Source of the DNA: Guyanagaster necrorhizus
Taxonomy: Eukaryota > Basidiomycota > Agaricomycetes > Agaricales > Physalacriaceae
Reading direction: 5' to 3'
DNA: 64,000 bases
NCBI RefSeq assembly: GCF_019112545.1
Contig: NW_025064880.1
Coordinates: 2,703,295 to 2,767,294 of the forward strand
How positions within the stretch are numbered: the stretch's first letter is position 1; every line of letters starts with the position of its first letter. Positions 25,590 to 36,452 of the stretch are shown here, piece by piece. The translations under genes were made by a program, and so were the position numbers. The notes below the pieces were generated by a model. It did not search any database. It saw only the letters and a list, made by a program, of their open reading frames with translations, and was not told the origin of the DNA.

Positions 25590-27971
25590 TCATTCCTCGC
25601 TGAGGAGGGAAACGCGTAACGGAACCTGCTCCCCTTCGTGGGCCCTTCCCTTCACGGCCGGTGTAAGAGTCTGTGCTCCCGGAGCGTGCAAAAGCTCTAA
25701 TCCTTCTTCGGACGGGCTAAACTCAAACTTTCCCAGAAGCTCCGTGACGAGGACCTGAATTTCCATAATCCTGCGCTCGAATAAGTATATAACACAGAAC
25801 GATACGAACAACACTCACGCGAACCTCCACCTGGAATGTTGAACTATTTAGCCCCAACTTGAATTGTCATAATTATGAAGCATCGAAACGTACCCGATGC
25901 ATGCACGAATCCCTGCACCTAGGAAATAAGACTGGTTATTGGAGAGCCTTTGGAGCGTGATCAGTGATCAAGTTACTTACTGAATGACATCCTGTGAATA
26001 GGACGATGAGGTCAAAGTAGCACAAGTATAACAGGGTCCTCACAGATTCGCATAGACTCCCAAGGGCGTTTGCTTGCTCCACGAAGGATGTAGAAATCTA
26101 TCGGAATTCCAAACATCCGCATCGTGTCCCCATACGCTCGGTAGTCTGCACCGGCAAATATCAGATGGAGAAAAATCCAACCGCAGCGATGACTCATACC
26201 GGTTGTAAGTGTACAATGATGCCGCGATGACTTGCCCCTTCGGAATCGGAATATCCGATACGAAACTGCCATCTACTGCGATAATGGGTTCTGAGAGAGG
26301 TATAACGTCGTCCTGGGCAGCAACTCGGAGCAAGGTAGTAACGAAAGGGTGAACACGCAGGGTTTCCTACAGGGATAAAATCGAAATTTGATCCTATCCA
26401 TTGCGAGTTAGAATACAAACTTTGATGACAGCATTAAGCATAGGCATGGAGTCGTAATCACTCGAAGTGAGATCTCCTTGGCAGCGTTCCTGTGTCTGTA
26501 AGATCTCTTCGCGGATCTGTGCCTGGATATGTGGATTACGACTGAGCTCGTACAGGACCCATGCTGTAGTCGTCGCGGTAGTGTCATGGCCAGCGAGAGT
26601 GAAAGTCCTTGTTAACGCCAATTATTAGAGAAGTTCCATAGAAAGAAAGATAACTGAACACACGATAATTGAGAATAAATTTCCTCATCGCTCATTCGTT
26701 TACTCCGTTCTTCCGTAAGGTAAGATAACGCTGCCATGGATGTAAATTCGATACAGATAGAAGGACGAAGAAACATCGCAAACCAAGAACATTCACAATG
26801 TCCCTCTCGGCTGTGTTCGGGTCATTTGCAACCACATCGACTTGCTTCCGAAAGATCTCGCCGGCAATTCTCTGCGAAGAATTCCTGAACTGCAGAGGTC
26901 GGAATGTATCTCTCGTCGGTATCGGATTAAGCACTTTCAAGACAAAACTGGGGAGCATGCGCCAAAGAGACGCATATAGAAGATCCAGGGGCGACAGAAA
27001 GTCAGCCTGTATGCTAAAATTTCAGGTTAGATCATAGCTGAAAGTAATTTAAATGTGGCGCTTACAATATATTGTGGAGAGCATCCCGGAGCTCCGATGC
27101 CAGCTCTTCACCGTCGAGAGCATGGAAGTGGTATCGGAAAGCAGCTGTAGAAATATTCACTACCAGACAAATCTACAACATTAAAAAAGCCTACTTATGC
27201 CGATGATGTCCAATGCAACTTTGCTTGTCCATTGCAGAACATTAACCACCTTACCTGTAGCATCGTCCTGAATATCGTTCCTGAGTTTGCCTGTTAGCTA
27301 CCGTGGAACAAAAATCAGACGAGATCTATAGGCATAAAGTAGCTAAAGAGTTTACTCTTGACGCAAAATTTTGGAACAGAGGAAGAAATTGACGAAGTTG
27401 AGAAGCTGAGAAAGCGGGGTTCATGATTTTTCGCTGTCGTTGGTGCACGGTCCCTGGATGTAAACGAATGAGAGATGCATAATACAGAAATGGGCAGACT
27501 GGTACCATCGACTGTCACCAACCCAGGTCCGAAAAACGCATGTGCTACTCGACGAACATCGGATGTCTTCGGGAATCGGTATCCGGATGTGTGGAAAACG
27601 TATTGCAGGGCCCTTGGATCAGATAGCACCAATACGTCTTGCTATATTACACAAAAAGTCAAGTTTAATCAACCGAAGATAACGCATGCTGACCCAAACG
27701 CACCCGCCGAGTCGATATGCCGCCCCGTACTCTCGAAGCCACTGCATCTCCAGACCACCAATGTGATCCCGCTGGCGGATCATCCATTCGTGTCCTAGTA
27801 AATGGGGTTAACGATACAGGGGAGAAACTAAGCAGGTAACGAACCCAACAGAAGAGAAGGGCGCGGAGGACCACGGACGTTTCGCACTGCTTTGTGCTTG
27901 GACCGCGTTCGGATGACAGCGAGGATGGATACTACGAGAATGAGAATGAGGAGATGTGAAAGAGACAGCAT
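25590..27971 (-). CDS. Cytochrome P450 monooxygenase 2, paralogue of P450-1
   Basis: The start at 27971 gives anchor MLSLSHLLILILVVSILAVI and hinge NVRGPPRPSLLLG, then GHEWMIRQRDHIGGLEMQWL and DPRALQYVFHTSGYRFPK. The I-helix is AGHDTTATTTAWVLYELSR, the meander PSVWGHDADVWNSDRF. The heme loop, assembled from three small exons near 25840-25985, reads FSGAGIRACIG with the Cys ligand, then WRFAIMEIQ. The C-terminus ends EGEQVPLRVSLLSEE at 25590. Intron positions equal those of P450-1, but all donors checked are GT, including the two that are GC in P450-1. ER-membrane oxidase; substrate unknown. It looks intact. Confidence 0.82.
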
Positions 27972-28900
27972 GCGGAAGATAGTAGAGAAGAACGTACACG
28001 CTGATTATTAAACAACCCTATGTAACACGCCGAAGATATACGTACAATATCACACTTCGCGTTCCATTGTTCAAGGAAGAAGATCCCTCAATGCCCAAAC
28101 ATCGCACGCTGCTCTGCGGAAGCAGTCGTATTTTGTGGTGCGTTTCGCGGAGAATAACGCACGAGAAGAGTATTATTGGCCAGCTATGGTGAAAGCTACG
28201 ACATCATAAGAGGACGGAGTATTGATAACACAGAGGAGCGCATGGTTTCGGTGGTGCTAAGTTTGCGGAATGCCGTCAGCTGTACATGGCCCGGAGCGAT
28301 ATCAGGACCCGTGGACCACCAGGATGATACAAAGCTCGAGGATTATTGCATAAACAGTGACCACGTAAACTACCATTTTGTCAGCTACCGTGAATAAGCC
28401 GCGTCCGTTGATCCCATGCCTAGAACGCCAAGATTCTATTGGCAGATGTTGTTAAAGACCCAGAAAGAGCAGGAGAAAGGATAGTATTTGAGAATCTAAC
28501 GGGCGATTAGTGAAGTTAAATATCCCTTGCAACATGAGATGGACCTACGCCGTTGTGACTAGCAGATTAGCAGACATTAAAAAAAACAACATATTCATTT
28601 AAATGATGATGGTCGGAGAGAGAAGCTTGGTTCGAAATTGCCCGCGGGCTCCAATCTATTCTCGACTAGTGTGGTATGATTAACATGGAATTCCCTTCTC
28701 TTCATCAAACAATTTAAATGTGGCGTGCTCAAGGAAGACACACGCCAGAACGAGGTTACCAGAGTAAGAGCCTTGTTGCATGACATCTGGTCACCTGCCA
28801 CTAGGGGGTGAATAAACACATCCGAAAGATTCATCGGTTCTGAATGGTCGGAAAACAGAAGTGAGACTGAATGATTAGAACAGGGACTGACATAGAAAAA
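27972..28900. other. Gene-free interval upstream of P450-2
   Basis: This holds the P450-2 promoter. No exon, RNA gene or clear repeat is recognised. Confidence 0.45.
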
Positions 28901-29420
28901 CGCAGGATAGTAATACGAGTGCAACGCCTGTAGAGTAGAGACGTTTGGTTCGTATCCCGGCCTTCAAGAAATCGACGAGGATTCCACTCTTCAGCATCAT
29001 CTCCCCATACAGACGGAAGTCTATACCCCTCAATCAATGAATGACTCTTCCCTACGCTCAGCATAAAAAAAAGTTTACACACCGATTATAGGTATACACA
29101 GAAGTCACGACGACTTGTCCCTTCGAAATAGGGACCTGCGAACGTGCTTGACCATCTAGAGTAGTGATAGGCTCTGCGGTGGGGAGAACGTCGTCCTGAG
29201 CCGGGGCACCTTCATCACAACCTTTCTAAAGTGATTTAGCCGCATCGTATCTCTGCTGGGCAGCCACTTTAGTGGTACAAGCAACCACTCAGGATGAATG
29301 CACAGCGCCGAGTACAGAAGCTCCAGAGATGTCGGCCACATTATAGGCTCGCCACTGCTCCGAAATGAGCACGCAAAATACCATTCCGAAATCGACATAT
29401 GCATACAAAAGCATGTCAAG
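28900..29420 (-). pseudogene. Cytochrome P450 relic with internal deletion
   Basis: Two blocks of the same P450 subfamily remain on the minus strand. One is GEPIMWPTSLELLYSAL...RDTMRLNHFRK (29340-29220), equal to the middle exon of P450-1. The other is PISKGQVVVTSVYTYNR then PSVWGDDAEEWNPRRFLEGR (about 29150-28950). They are joined directly near 29220, so the segment carrying the I-helix (AGHDTT) and the ETLR motif is missing. No N-terminal anchor or heme-binding Cys loop is found in the flanks. It cannot make an active enzyme. Confidence 0.75.
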
Positions 29421-30340
29421 GCTTCAGCCAAACGGCACCGCTGAGTAACAGTACCTGTGTCAAAGCATCGGAATAAGTATCAACCCAATGCCTTGTACCA
29501 AACGGACCTACACTTGGGACACCGAGTAAACGTGAAAGCGGGCCCCGTCGAATCACTTGGTCAGCTATGCAATGTCAGCAGCTCTTCTTTGGCTTTTCGT
29601 GTGGTCCTGGGCGTCGGATCAGCAATGCAGGGAAAGGTCGTCTTGGACTTGCACGGAAGTTTTTACACACAGAGCGTACGCGTACTGAGAAGTGCTCAAA
29701 TAGCTCGCTTCATTGATCTGCTGCGCAAAGAGTACCAGGCTGGGAGAGAAAATCAAGATATTTGTTTGAGATACTAATGGAAGACCTCATCCGATGACAG
29801 GCATACGTGAAGACCCTTACAATTGCAAAGGGATGCTTCGTTAGCCAAAAGACATGTACCGCTCGAGGATAACAAGGAACATAGGTCAAGAATGCCAGCA
29901 ATCGAATAGATACAACTGATCGGCTGGCGAAAAGGCCGCTGCAAAGGGTGGAAAGATGGTCGACAAATGAGATTGTGACATGAGTATTGGGAAGCAAAAA
30001 TAGGTGTCTGATTGCGAAAGAGAAGGGTATCAATCATCACCACGTGTTTCAAATTTATTTCTTGTTGATCCATAGTATTCCCGAGAAAAATAAACCATTT
30101 CCTGGAATGATATTAGCTGCGATCGAATCAGAAAAAACGTCGCTGGCCCGAGTTCCTCGACCGTTACACCATAGCGCCACAATGGTGCCTCTACATTCAG
30201 CAGTACAAAGGCGCCTCGCCTATCGATCATCGATCTTTATACCCAAAAGGGCAAAGGGTAAAGACAGGTGCGGTCGGTACCAGTAGACCTGCAGACACGG
30301 CATCAGCAAGACGTCAAGATGAAAGAAACGATTCTCATCC
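29421..30340. other. Gene-free interval
   Basis: The region lies 5' of the P450 relic. I looked for its N-terminal exons (HTSGYRFPK-like) on the minus strand and did not find them. No other feature is supported. Confidence 0.45.
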
Positions 30341-30775
30341 CCCCCATACCATTCACGGTTCTAGGGCAGCGTTTCTTGAGGTTATCCTCCAGGTTCGATT
30401 CACTTGGCACAAAGGCATGGCCACGATCCGCGGCGGGCAAGGATCGATTCGAAGAGCCAGCGTTAGCGAAGCTTCGACATCGAAAGAACAATAAAAACAC
30501 CACAGGTGATCCATCCCAACAATTCTGGCAGCATTCGTCCCACTCAGAGCCTGGCTAATCGTCGAATTCTTCGCGAGGCGGTTACGATTCATCGAGACGC
30601 AGGAATCGGCCTGTAGAGCTAAAGTCAACAAAACGCAAAACATCAGATCAGCCCCCATCATCTAACTGTCCTGCGTCCGACCGGCTGTTCCTCCACACCA
30701 CCTTGGCACTGGCAGCATTCTCTTCCTGGGAGCGTTGTCGGCTTGTTCCACTGCCACTGTCACTGGGCCATTGCT
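30340..30775 (-). repeat. Peptide-family repeat copy 1 (duplicated at 47.7-48.1 kb)
   Basis: About 430 bp is shared nearly base for base with 47703-48125. On the minus strand it opens with MMGADLMFCVLLTLALQADS (a signal-peptide-like run) from 30661, continuing CVSMNRNRLAKNS. The frame then diverges from the other copy because this one lacks one base at a C-run near 30540, where the other reads through. Its TTAGCTCTACAGG...GATGAATCGTAACC core matches the exon near 35217-35260, tying it to the small-peptide family. Which of the two lengths is ancestral is unclear. Confidence 0.6.
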
Positions 30776-31519
30776 AATCCTAGCCTGGAGCGAGTGAAAG
30801 AAGATTCATATCGGCTAAATTCATAAAAATCCCCTTGTTGGCCAGCTGTTGATGAGTAAGAGCGCGTCCTTTCCCCCGATCCGATTTACGGCCACGTGAT
30901 CCAAACGCGGTCTGTATCATTGGCAGTATCAAATGCCGTCGATTCACCGATTCAGGCAAAATTCAGATTGCAAGGTATTCATGATAATTGGAAACCATAC
31001 TTCTCTAATATATGACAATCAGAACCAAAAAAGAAAAAAAAAAGTGTAATCACGAAAACGGGATCGACAATACTTATATCAGTACATCGGATCGAACGAA
31101 GAGGCGGGTCTACGAAATCCCAGCTGCTTAGACGGAATAGAACGGTTACTTGACACGCTGAACCACGAGGGAGCCACAGTATTCTTTAAAAGTCGGATGG
31201 TGGAAAAGCAAAACGCGGTTGAAGGAGAAGGATTTATGTAGAGATCTGGAAAAAGCGACGTATCTTCGGAGTCTCACAACTAGATATACCGTCAATCTTG
31301 GTTTCTTTCCTTCTCCGACTCCGTGTATAGGAAGAATAAAATCAAACAGATGTACTTATCTTATTGTACCCGCGTCGACTCAAATAATAAGAGCAGGAAC
31401 TGCCATAGGAAAGGCAGAATAATAATCTGGGCTCAGCATGCAGAATATTATAGCGATCTCTCTTGTACCTGAACCTCAACACGGAAACACTTGCTACAGT
31501 TCGTAAATAACCTAAAGGA
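30776..31519. other. Unassigned repeat-rich interval
   Basis: No coding exon is supported. It separates the 30.3-kb repeat copy from the left arm of the inverted repeat. Confidence 0.4.
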
Positions 31520-31676
31520 CTCGGCACAATCAAAAAACTTTTTTTTTTCATCATCGGCATCGAAAACGAGCTCTGCACTGGAAAAATAGCAACGATAACC
31601 TCATGGCTGATCCTCAAGCCTAGGTAAAACCAAAAATTAGCTCTCTACTCAGGCTCAAAATATACAGTATCCACCT

Positions 31677-31825
31677 CATTGCTCTTCGTCTGAGGCAGTG
31701 CCATCTTCATCTGGTACAGCGAACATGGCCATGGTCACTAAGTTTCAAAGTTAATCTGCGTGCGGGAGGTGTGGAAGAGGAAGCGCACGAGTGAGGATCA
31801 CAGCGAAGAGGAGCTTGGACTGCAT
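31677..31825 (-). CDS. Putative small secreted peptide (left-arm copy)
   Basis: Exon 1 (31825-31789) encodes MQSKLLFAVILT. A 51-nt GT-AG intron follows, and exon 2 (31737-31677) continues LTMAMFAVPDEDGTASDEEQ to a TGA, giving 32 residues. The first 20 are hydrophobic and signal-peptide-like; the remainder is acidic. The intron sits at exactly the same codon as in the copy at 35603-35841. Exon 2 is shorter than that copy because of a length difference before a shared AATGAGGTG word, so a frameshift or alternative end is possible. Function unknown; expression not shown. It could be a non-functional repeat. Confidence 0.4.
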
Positions 31826-32149
31826 GTTGATGCGTTAATGGTGGGTATGTAAGAGGCAAGCTGTTAAGTACCTGAAGAATAGCCGGAGTCAGTATTTACA
31901 CAAGTCGAATACCTGGCACGACTTCTTGCCAGAGAGAACGGAGAGTGCGATAAGATTACTGCCAGTGTGAGTTTTTCGAATACAATTTTAGAGATGTGCA
32001 GGCGGTCTTTGGTATGCATCGAGGTACCAGAAGCCTTGAGATATGAATTCAGCAAAATGTCAATGCGAAAGAACGGATCCCCGTACCTCCAACCCTTGAA
32101 GCCAGATTAGACGGCTACGATTCATCGAGGAGGCGTAGTAGTCGACCTG

Positions 32150-32270
32150 CAGAACTTAGGTGAATGACACCTAAATATTGAATTACAACCAGAGAAATGG
32201 GTCCCACCTGCCTAGTACAGCAAACAGGAAGTACATGGGTAAGGATCACAGCGAGGAGTTTGAACTACAT
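32150..32270 (-). pseudogene. Small-peptide start region with a stop as second codon (left arm)
   Basis: On the minus strand from 32270 the sequence reads ATG TAG TTC AAA CTC CTC, i.e. the family start MQFKLL with the Gln codon turned into amber, a change C-to-T would explain. The expected donor after VILT is also altered (ATGT instead of GTGT). The partner copy at 35092 has the same amber codon. Confidence 0.45.
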
Positions 32271-32495
32271 GATGAGGAAGAAGCCAGGCGAAAATTACTT
32301 TTTCTATATCAGATGGAATTGTCCGAGATCAGTCAGCCAGACATGACTGTTGTGACAGATGACAATCATCTCAACCCAGTGTACGAATTCAGCCCGCAAC
32401 TCTAAAAACGTACGCACGTTCGATGGACCTGCAGACACAGATATACAGGAGACAACATCTCTACGATTCTTTCGCATCACCCTATTCATTCAGGA

Positions 32496-34869
32496 ATTAA
32501 CTTTAGGATAGCCGATTGAGAACCCCGAATTCTCATGAGCCAGTCTTTGAGGGTGCGAGGCAGTTCGATGAACATGTTTACTGAGGCGAGGTACGTGAGG
32601 AGGGTCGAGCAAAAGTTAGTTACCCCCCCATAAGTTTAGGAACGAGTACGCGCTTTCATCTGACCGCAACGTCCCCCCCATTTTATGTATCCGTGTGGTG
32701 CCTATAACCCAGAGCGAGTATCAAAGCTGGACGAAGAAGAGAGGCGCATACATTTTCCCATGATCACTTCTTTCTTCTGAGATACGGACTTTGCTTCACT
32801 CGTCGCGAATATCGTAGTCCCTAATCTCATGAGTGAACCGCAAACACAGGCAGACAGACACATTCGTATTGAAAAAGAGTACAACAACATCCTCCGACTT
32901 CAGAGCCCGTTAGGTGGGGGGAGGGGGATTACCGCCACCGACAGCCTAAATACACTCAAGAGTCCGCATCAAAACACTCGAGAGCATCTGCAAGAATGAC
33001 TTACGTCGCCTACAGACGGTGGGGGTGCGCCTCCGCCAGGCCAAATGGCATCGTCTCCCATGGCAGAGACGACTAGGAGCATTACAAGTCAGTATAGGAG
33101 GAGGAGGAGGAAGAAAGGACTATCACAAGCAAAGGAAAGAGTTATTACAAGCACGAGTGGCTTCAAATACATGAAGAGAATACCAACATGTTCGAGCACG
33201 TCGAAATACCTAATATGCAGGCCCTTGAAGGTACCCAGACTGTGATAGAAATCTTGCGCGTACCTACGCTAACGAAAGAGGCCGAGATGTCAGTGTTATT
33301 GTCAGACTAAAACATCATTCTGGGCCTTACTTCGGAATCCAAACATGCCTAGGCTAAGAAGGAACACAAACCTCAAGCAAGCGGAGTGAGAGGAGAAGCA
33401 AAACACACACCACACTCTTAAAGCACCAGCTGGAATCGAACAAGCTCCAAGTTTTGGGGTACTGGTACCGCCATAATGCTCTGAGATTGAACCAGGCAGA
33501 GCGTCGAAACTCTCTGCACCGCCAAATATACTGAGGCCCAGAGCCGAAAGGGAATTGACAGGCGAGAGGGACAATCAATCAGGAAAATGTTTTGGTGCTA
33601 AGGACGGTATGAGCAACACCGCGGTGTACGGCTTAGCATCGAAGCTCCAGGCCCTCGAGAGTACAAAAATGCTTTGTTCAAGCTTGAGAAGACGTGATGG
33701 AAGAGAAGGGGAATTTCCCATGGACATCGTAGCAGCTTTGTGCTCAGCCAGGAATTTGAAACTGTCTCGGATGAAAACGATAAACTTTGGGAGACAAAAA
33801 AAAACATGAAGTATCATTGGTTGGATACTCAAGTCACAGCCTACGAAAAAAAAAAAAAACATTAAGTAAGCGGAATAGCTCCCGAGTACCTCATCGATAT
33901 CGCAAAGAACGACTTCCCTGACCAAGTCGTGCTTTAACTCTTCTCGAACAACACCGCCATTGCCACCAGCACATTCTCAGGGTTGGGGTGACTGTTCAGT
34001 GGCGGATGAGCACATTTCCCGATACCTTATCGGCCGACGGACGATAGAGAAGGAAAAAGGATATGATTCACTGGCACGAGAACTCATCACGCACCGTGCA
34101 TTGGATAACACCATCCATCCAGCACTAGGAACATTTCCGAATTCAAAAACCAGGATGACCTGGTAGAGGAAACTTTCTCGGACGTGCAAGATATTGTTCA
34201 CCTTCCGAGATCAAGGTCATCGCGATGATGCACGGAACCAGCTGTCTAGGAAGAAAATGAGCACATATATAGTGAGGATATGGAAGGAGTAAACCTTCGA
34301 TAGAGTGATGGCAGAGCGGTGCCATGGTGGTTGCGGTTAAGTTTCAATTTCCAAGACGTGATCGATTCTAGGGCCAATGACATACATCACGATGGAAGCT
34401 TTTTCCTGCGCTCGAAATATCATATTTACTGTCCGGGTCTCTATGGACTCTGCGAATTGTTCATCTACGCAACTCGTCTCTTGGAACACACGCTCCCGAC
34501 TTCCGATACAGTGCTGAATGGAGAGGACGTTCTACTCTTTCCAATCTGAATATGTTTGTCCACGTTCCCCTTCCTTTGCGGTTCAAAGTTGACTTTCGCT
34601 CCAGATTATATACTGCTATATCACGGATAACACCTAATGGGGAGGAACCTTGCGATCAGGTGAAAGCGCTTACTCCCAAGTTGATGGAAGGGCGTAACTA
34701 ACTTTTACTTGACCCTGATCACAGAGCCTCAATAAACACGTTCAGCGAATTGGATAACATGTTTTGCATCCTTAAAGACCGGCTCAAGGGTTACGCCTAC
34801 GCTTCAATCGGCCCTCTTTCGACCACGCTGCCTACCTTGTCTGTATCTGGCTTTCTTGCGTTGAAATCA
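32496..34869. repeat. Spacer of the inverted repeat; mosaic of dispersed repeats
   Basis: No gene is supported. 32940-33250 resembles 41700-41930 (shared words around CGTCGTCTGTGGG and the CTAGTAGC/CTAGGAGC end), and 33427-33520 is a divergent copy of the tRNA-like repeat. Homopolymer A runs occur at 33797 and 33847. Confidence 0.5.
33427..33520 (-). repeat. tRNA-like SINE copy (divergent)
   Basis: It keeps the B-box/T-arm core (plus strand GAATCGAACAAGCTC) and the trailing CGCCATAATGCTCTGAGATT of the family, but the middle is diverged. Confidence 0.5.
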
Positions 34870-35091
34870 TTCCCAGAATGAAAAGAGTGATGCTCAAGAA
34901 TCGTAGACACGTTGTCTCCTGTAAATCTGTGTCTGCAGGTCCATCGAACGTGCGTACGCTTTTAGAGCTGTGTGCTGAACTCGTACAGGGTGAGATGATT
35001 GTCATCTGTTGTAACATTCATATCCGAGGTATTGATCTCCGACGATTCCCCAGATACTGGAAAGTCATTGTCGCCTGGTTCCTTCCTAATC

Positions 35092-35255
35092 ATGTAGTTC
35101 AAACTCCTCGCTGTGATCCTTACCCGTGTGCTTCTTGTTCACTGTACCAGGCACAGATGGGTCCTGGCATTTCTCAGGTTATAAATCACCATTTGGGTGT
35201 CACTGTCACTGACCTTAGCTCTGCAGGTCGACTCCTACGCCTCCTCGACGAATCG
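35092..35255 (+). pseudogene. Small-peptide start region with a stop as second codon (right arm)
   Basis: ATG TAG TTC AAA CTC CTC GCT GTG ATC CTT ACC is followed by a GTGTGC donor at the family position. Joined to an acceptor near 35216 it would continue LQVDSYASSTNRKGL, similar to the ALQADSCVSMNRNRL seen in the 30.6- and 48.0-kb copies. The amber codon at 35095-35097 blocks translation from this ATG. Confidence 0.45.
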
Positions 35256-35602
35256 TAAGGGTCTCAGCTCGCTAAAAGGATTGGAGGTATGGGCATCTGT
35301 TCTTCCGCATTGACGTTCAATCCCTGAATCCATATCTGCTTGATGCATACCAAAGACCGCAAGTTCCTCTCTAAAATTGCGCTCGACTAACTCACACTGG
35401 TAGTGATCTTGTCGGTACTCTCCATCATCTTTAGCAAGAAGTCACGACAGGAATCTTTCCCATGCAACTTGTGTATCAAGAGACAGGTCAACCACCGCTC
35501 TCGACGGGCGATATTAATACCGACTCCGACAATTCTCCCATTCTCCAAGTACTTAACAACCTGGTTCGGAGTCCTACATACCCATCAACTCAACGCAACA
35601 AC

Positions 35603-35841
35603 ATGCAGTTCAAGCTCCTCCTCTCTGTGATCCTCACTCGTGAGCTTCCTCTTTCACACCTCCCGTGCCAGAATTGACTTTTTGACCCTTAGTGGCCATC
35701 ACCGTGTTTGGTGTACCAGATGAAGATGGCACTCGTTCGGGTCATTCGCAGCGTACGGTCAATGAGGTGGGTACTGCATATTTTGAACCTGAGGAAGGAG
35801 CTAATTTTTGGATTTTACTTAGGCTCGACCATCAGCCATGA
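35603..35841 (+). CDS. Putative small secreted peptide (right-arm copy)
   Basis: Exon 1 (35603-35639) encodes MQFKLLLSVILT. A 53-nt intron (35640-35692) starts GTGAGC and ends CCTTAG. Exon 2 (35693-35841) continues LAITVFGVPDEDGTRSGHSQ and later VGTAYFEPEEGANFW to a TGA, 61 residues in all. The hydrophobic first 20-22 residues look like a secretory signal; the rest is hydrophilic without cysteines. The same exon-intron design recurs at 31677-31825, and relics at 12.06, 30.6, 32.27, 35.09 and 48.0 kb share the start or the LTLALQ-type second exon. No known family is recognised; a secreted peptide is inference. Confidence 0.5.
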
Positions 35842-36184
35842 TGTGATCTCCTCAGATCATTGCAAATTTTTTTCCAGCCCAGATCTCATTTTCGATGCTG
35901 ATAATGAAAAAAAAAAGGTGTTTTGATTAAGCTATTTATGGATTTAGCAAGCACTAAGTTCCCCATTTTTGATCTGCGGAGAGCTACCGCCATGCTACAA
36001 GGATCTGACCTTGGCAGGCTGGAAAGAACAACGTCTGAATACCCGTTCCTTTGAATGACTGACCTGGTCATCTGATGAAATCGATTGAGCTCAATACTAG
36101 TGACGTGCTAATCACCAATGCACTAAAATTCAAGCAATAGTTTTCAGCATGGCAGCAGAAGCAGTAAAACACTTCTATTCTTCC

Positions 36185-36281
36185 CCATCCGTGAGCTCAA
36201 ATCGAACAAGCTCTTTGCGCGCGGTCCCAATGCGTCATAATGTTATGAGATAAACCAGAGTTCAGGGAGATCCTAACAAAT
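36185..36281 (-). repeat. tRNA-like SINE copy, interrupted by the copia insertion
   Basis: It has the family core and ends in AGGGAGATCCTAACAAATCCT, where the copia element is inserted. The body of the same repeat resumes at 41123 on the other side. Confidence 0.65.
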
Positions 36282-36284
36282 CCT

Positions 36285-36431
36285 TGTTGAGAGCAGGTTG
36301 CGTAGCGCAGCGGGGAATGCCAGGTCTGGAGTCGAAAGTCAAAAGCTAGTAGACGTTGACTTTCGATCTCCAGTATTGGTAGCTACGATTATGTAAGGTA
36401 AGAGCGACATGGAGGGTGTGCTACTTCAACA
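36285..36431 (-). repeat. Copia 3' LTR (147 bp)
   Basis: It matches 40976-41122 almost exactly; I see one difference, an A/G at the GCCAGG/GCCGGG position. A long internal hairpin is possible around GAAAGTCAAAAGC...GTTGACTTTC. Confidence 0.93.
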
Positions 36432-36452
36432 CTCCCCCTCGACCGAACATGT

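Larger units (their letters stand above)
31520..32495 (-). repeat. Left arm of about 1-kb inverted repeat (small-peptide unit)
   Basis: Read on the minus strand from 32495 to 31520, this follows 34870-35925 on the plus strand over its whole length with substitutions and small gaps. Shared landmarks are the AATCGTAGA...TTGTCTCCTGTA opening, the GTGCGTACG word, ATGTAGTTCAAACTCCTCGC, the GGTTGGAGGTAYGGG word, ATGCATACCAAAGACCGC, an ATGCAGTYCAAGCTCCTC start, and a terminal GATGATGAAAAAAAAAA. Each arm therefore holds two successive peptide start regions. Confidence 0.7.
34870..35925 (+). repeat. Right arm of about 1-kb inverted repeat (small-peptide unit)
   Basis: This is the inverse partner of 31520-32495. 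It contains one start region with an amber second codon (35092) and one intact two-exon reading frame (35603-35841), and ends in GATAATGAAAAAAAAAA at about 35916. Confidence 0.7.

Noticed and set aside
18557..27971. Secondary-metabolite gene cluster (P450s plus MFS transporters).
   Set aside because: No PKS, NRPS, terpene cyclase, DMATS or RiPP maturation gene is present. The genes are local duplicates and the transporters' substrates are unknown.
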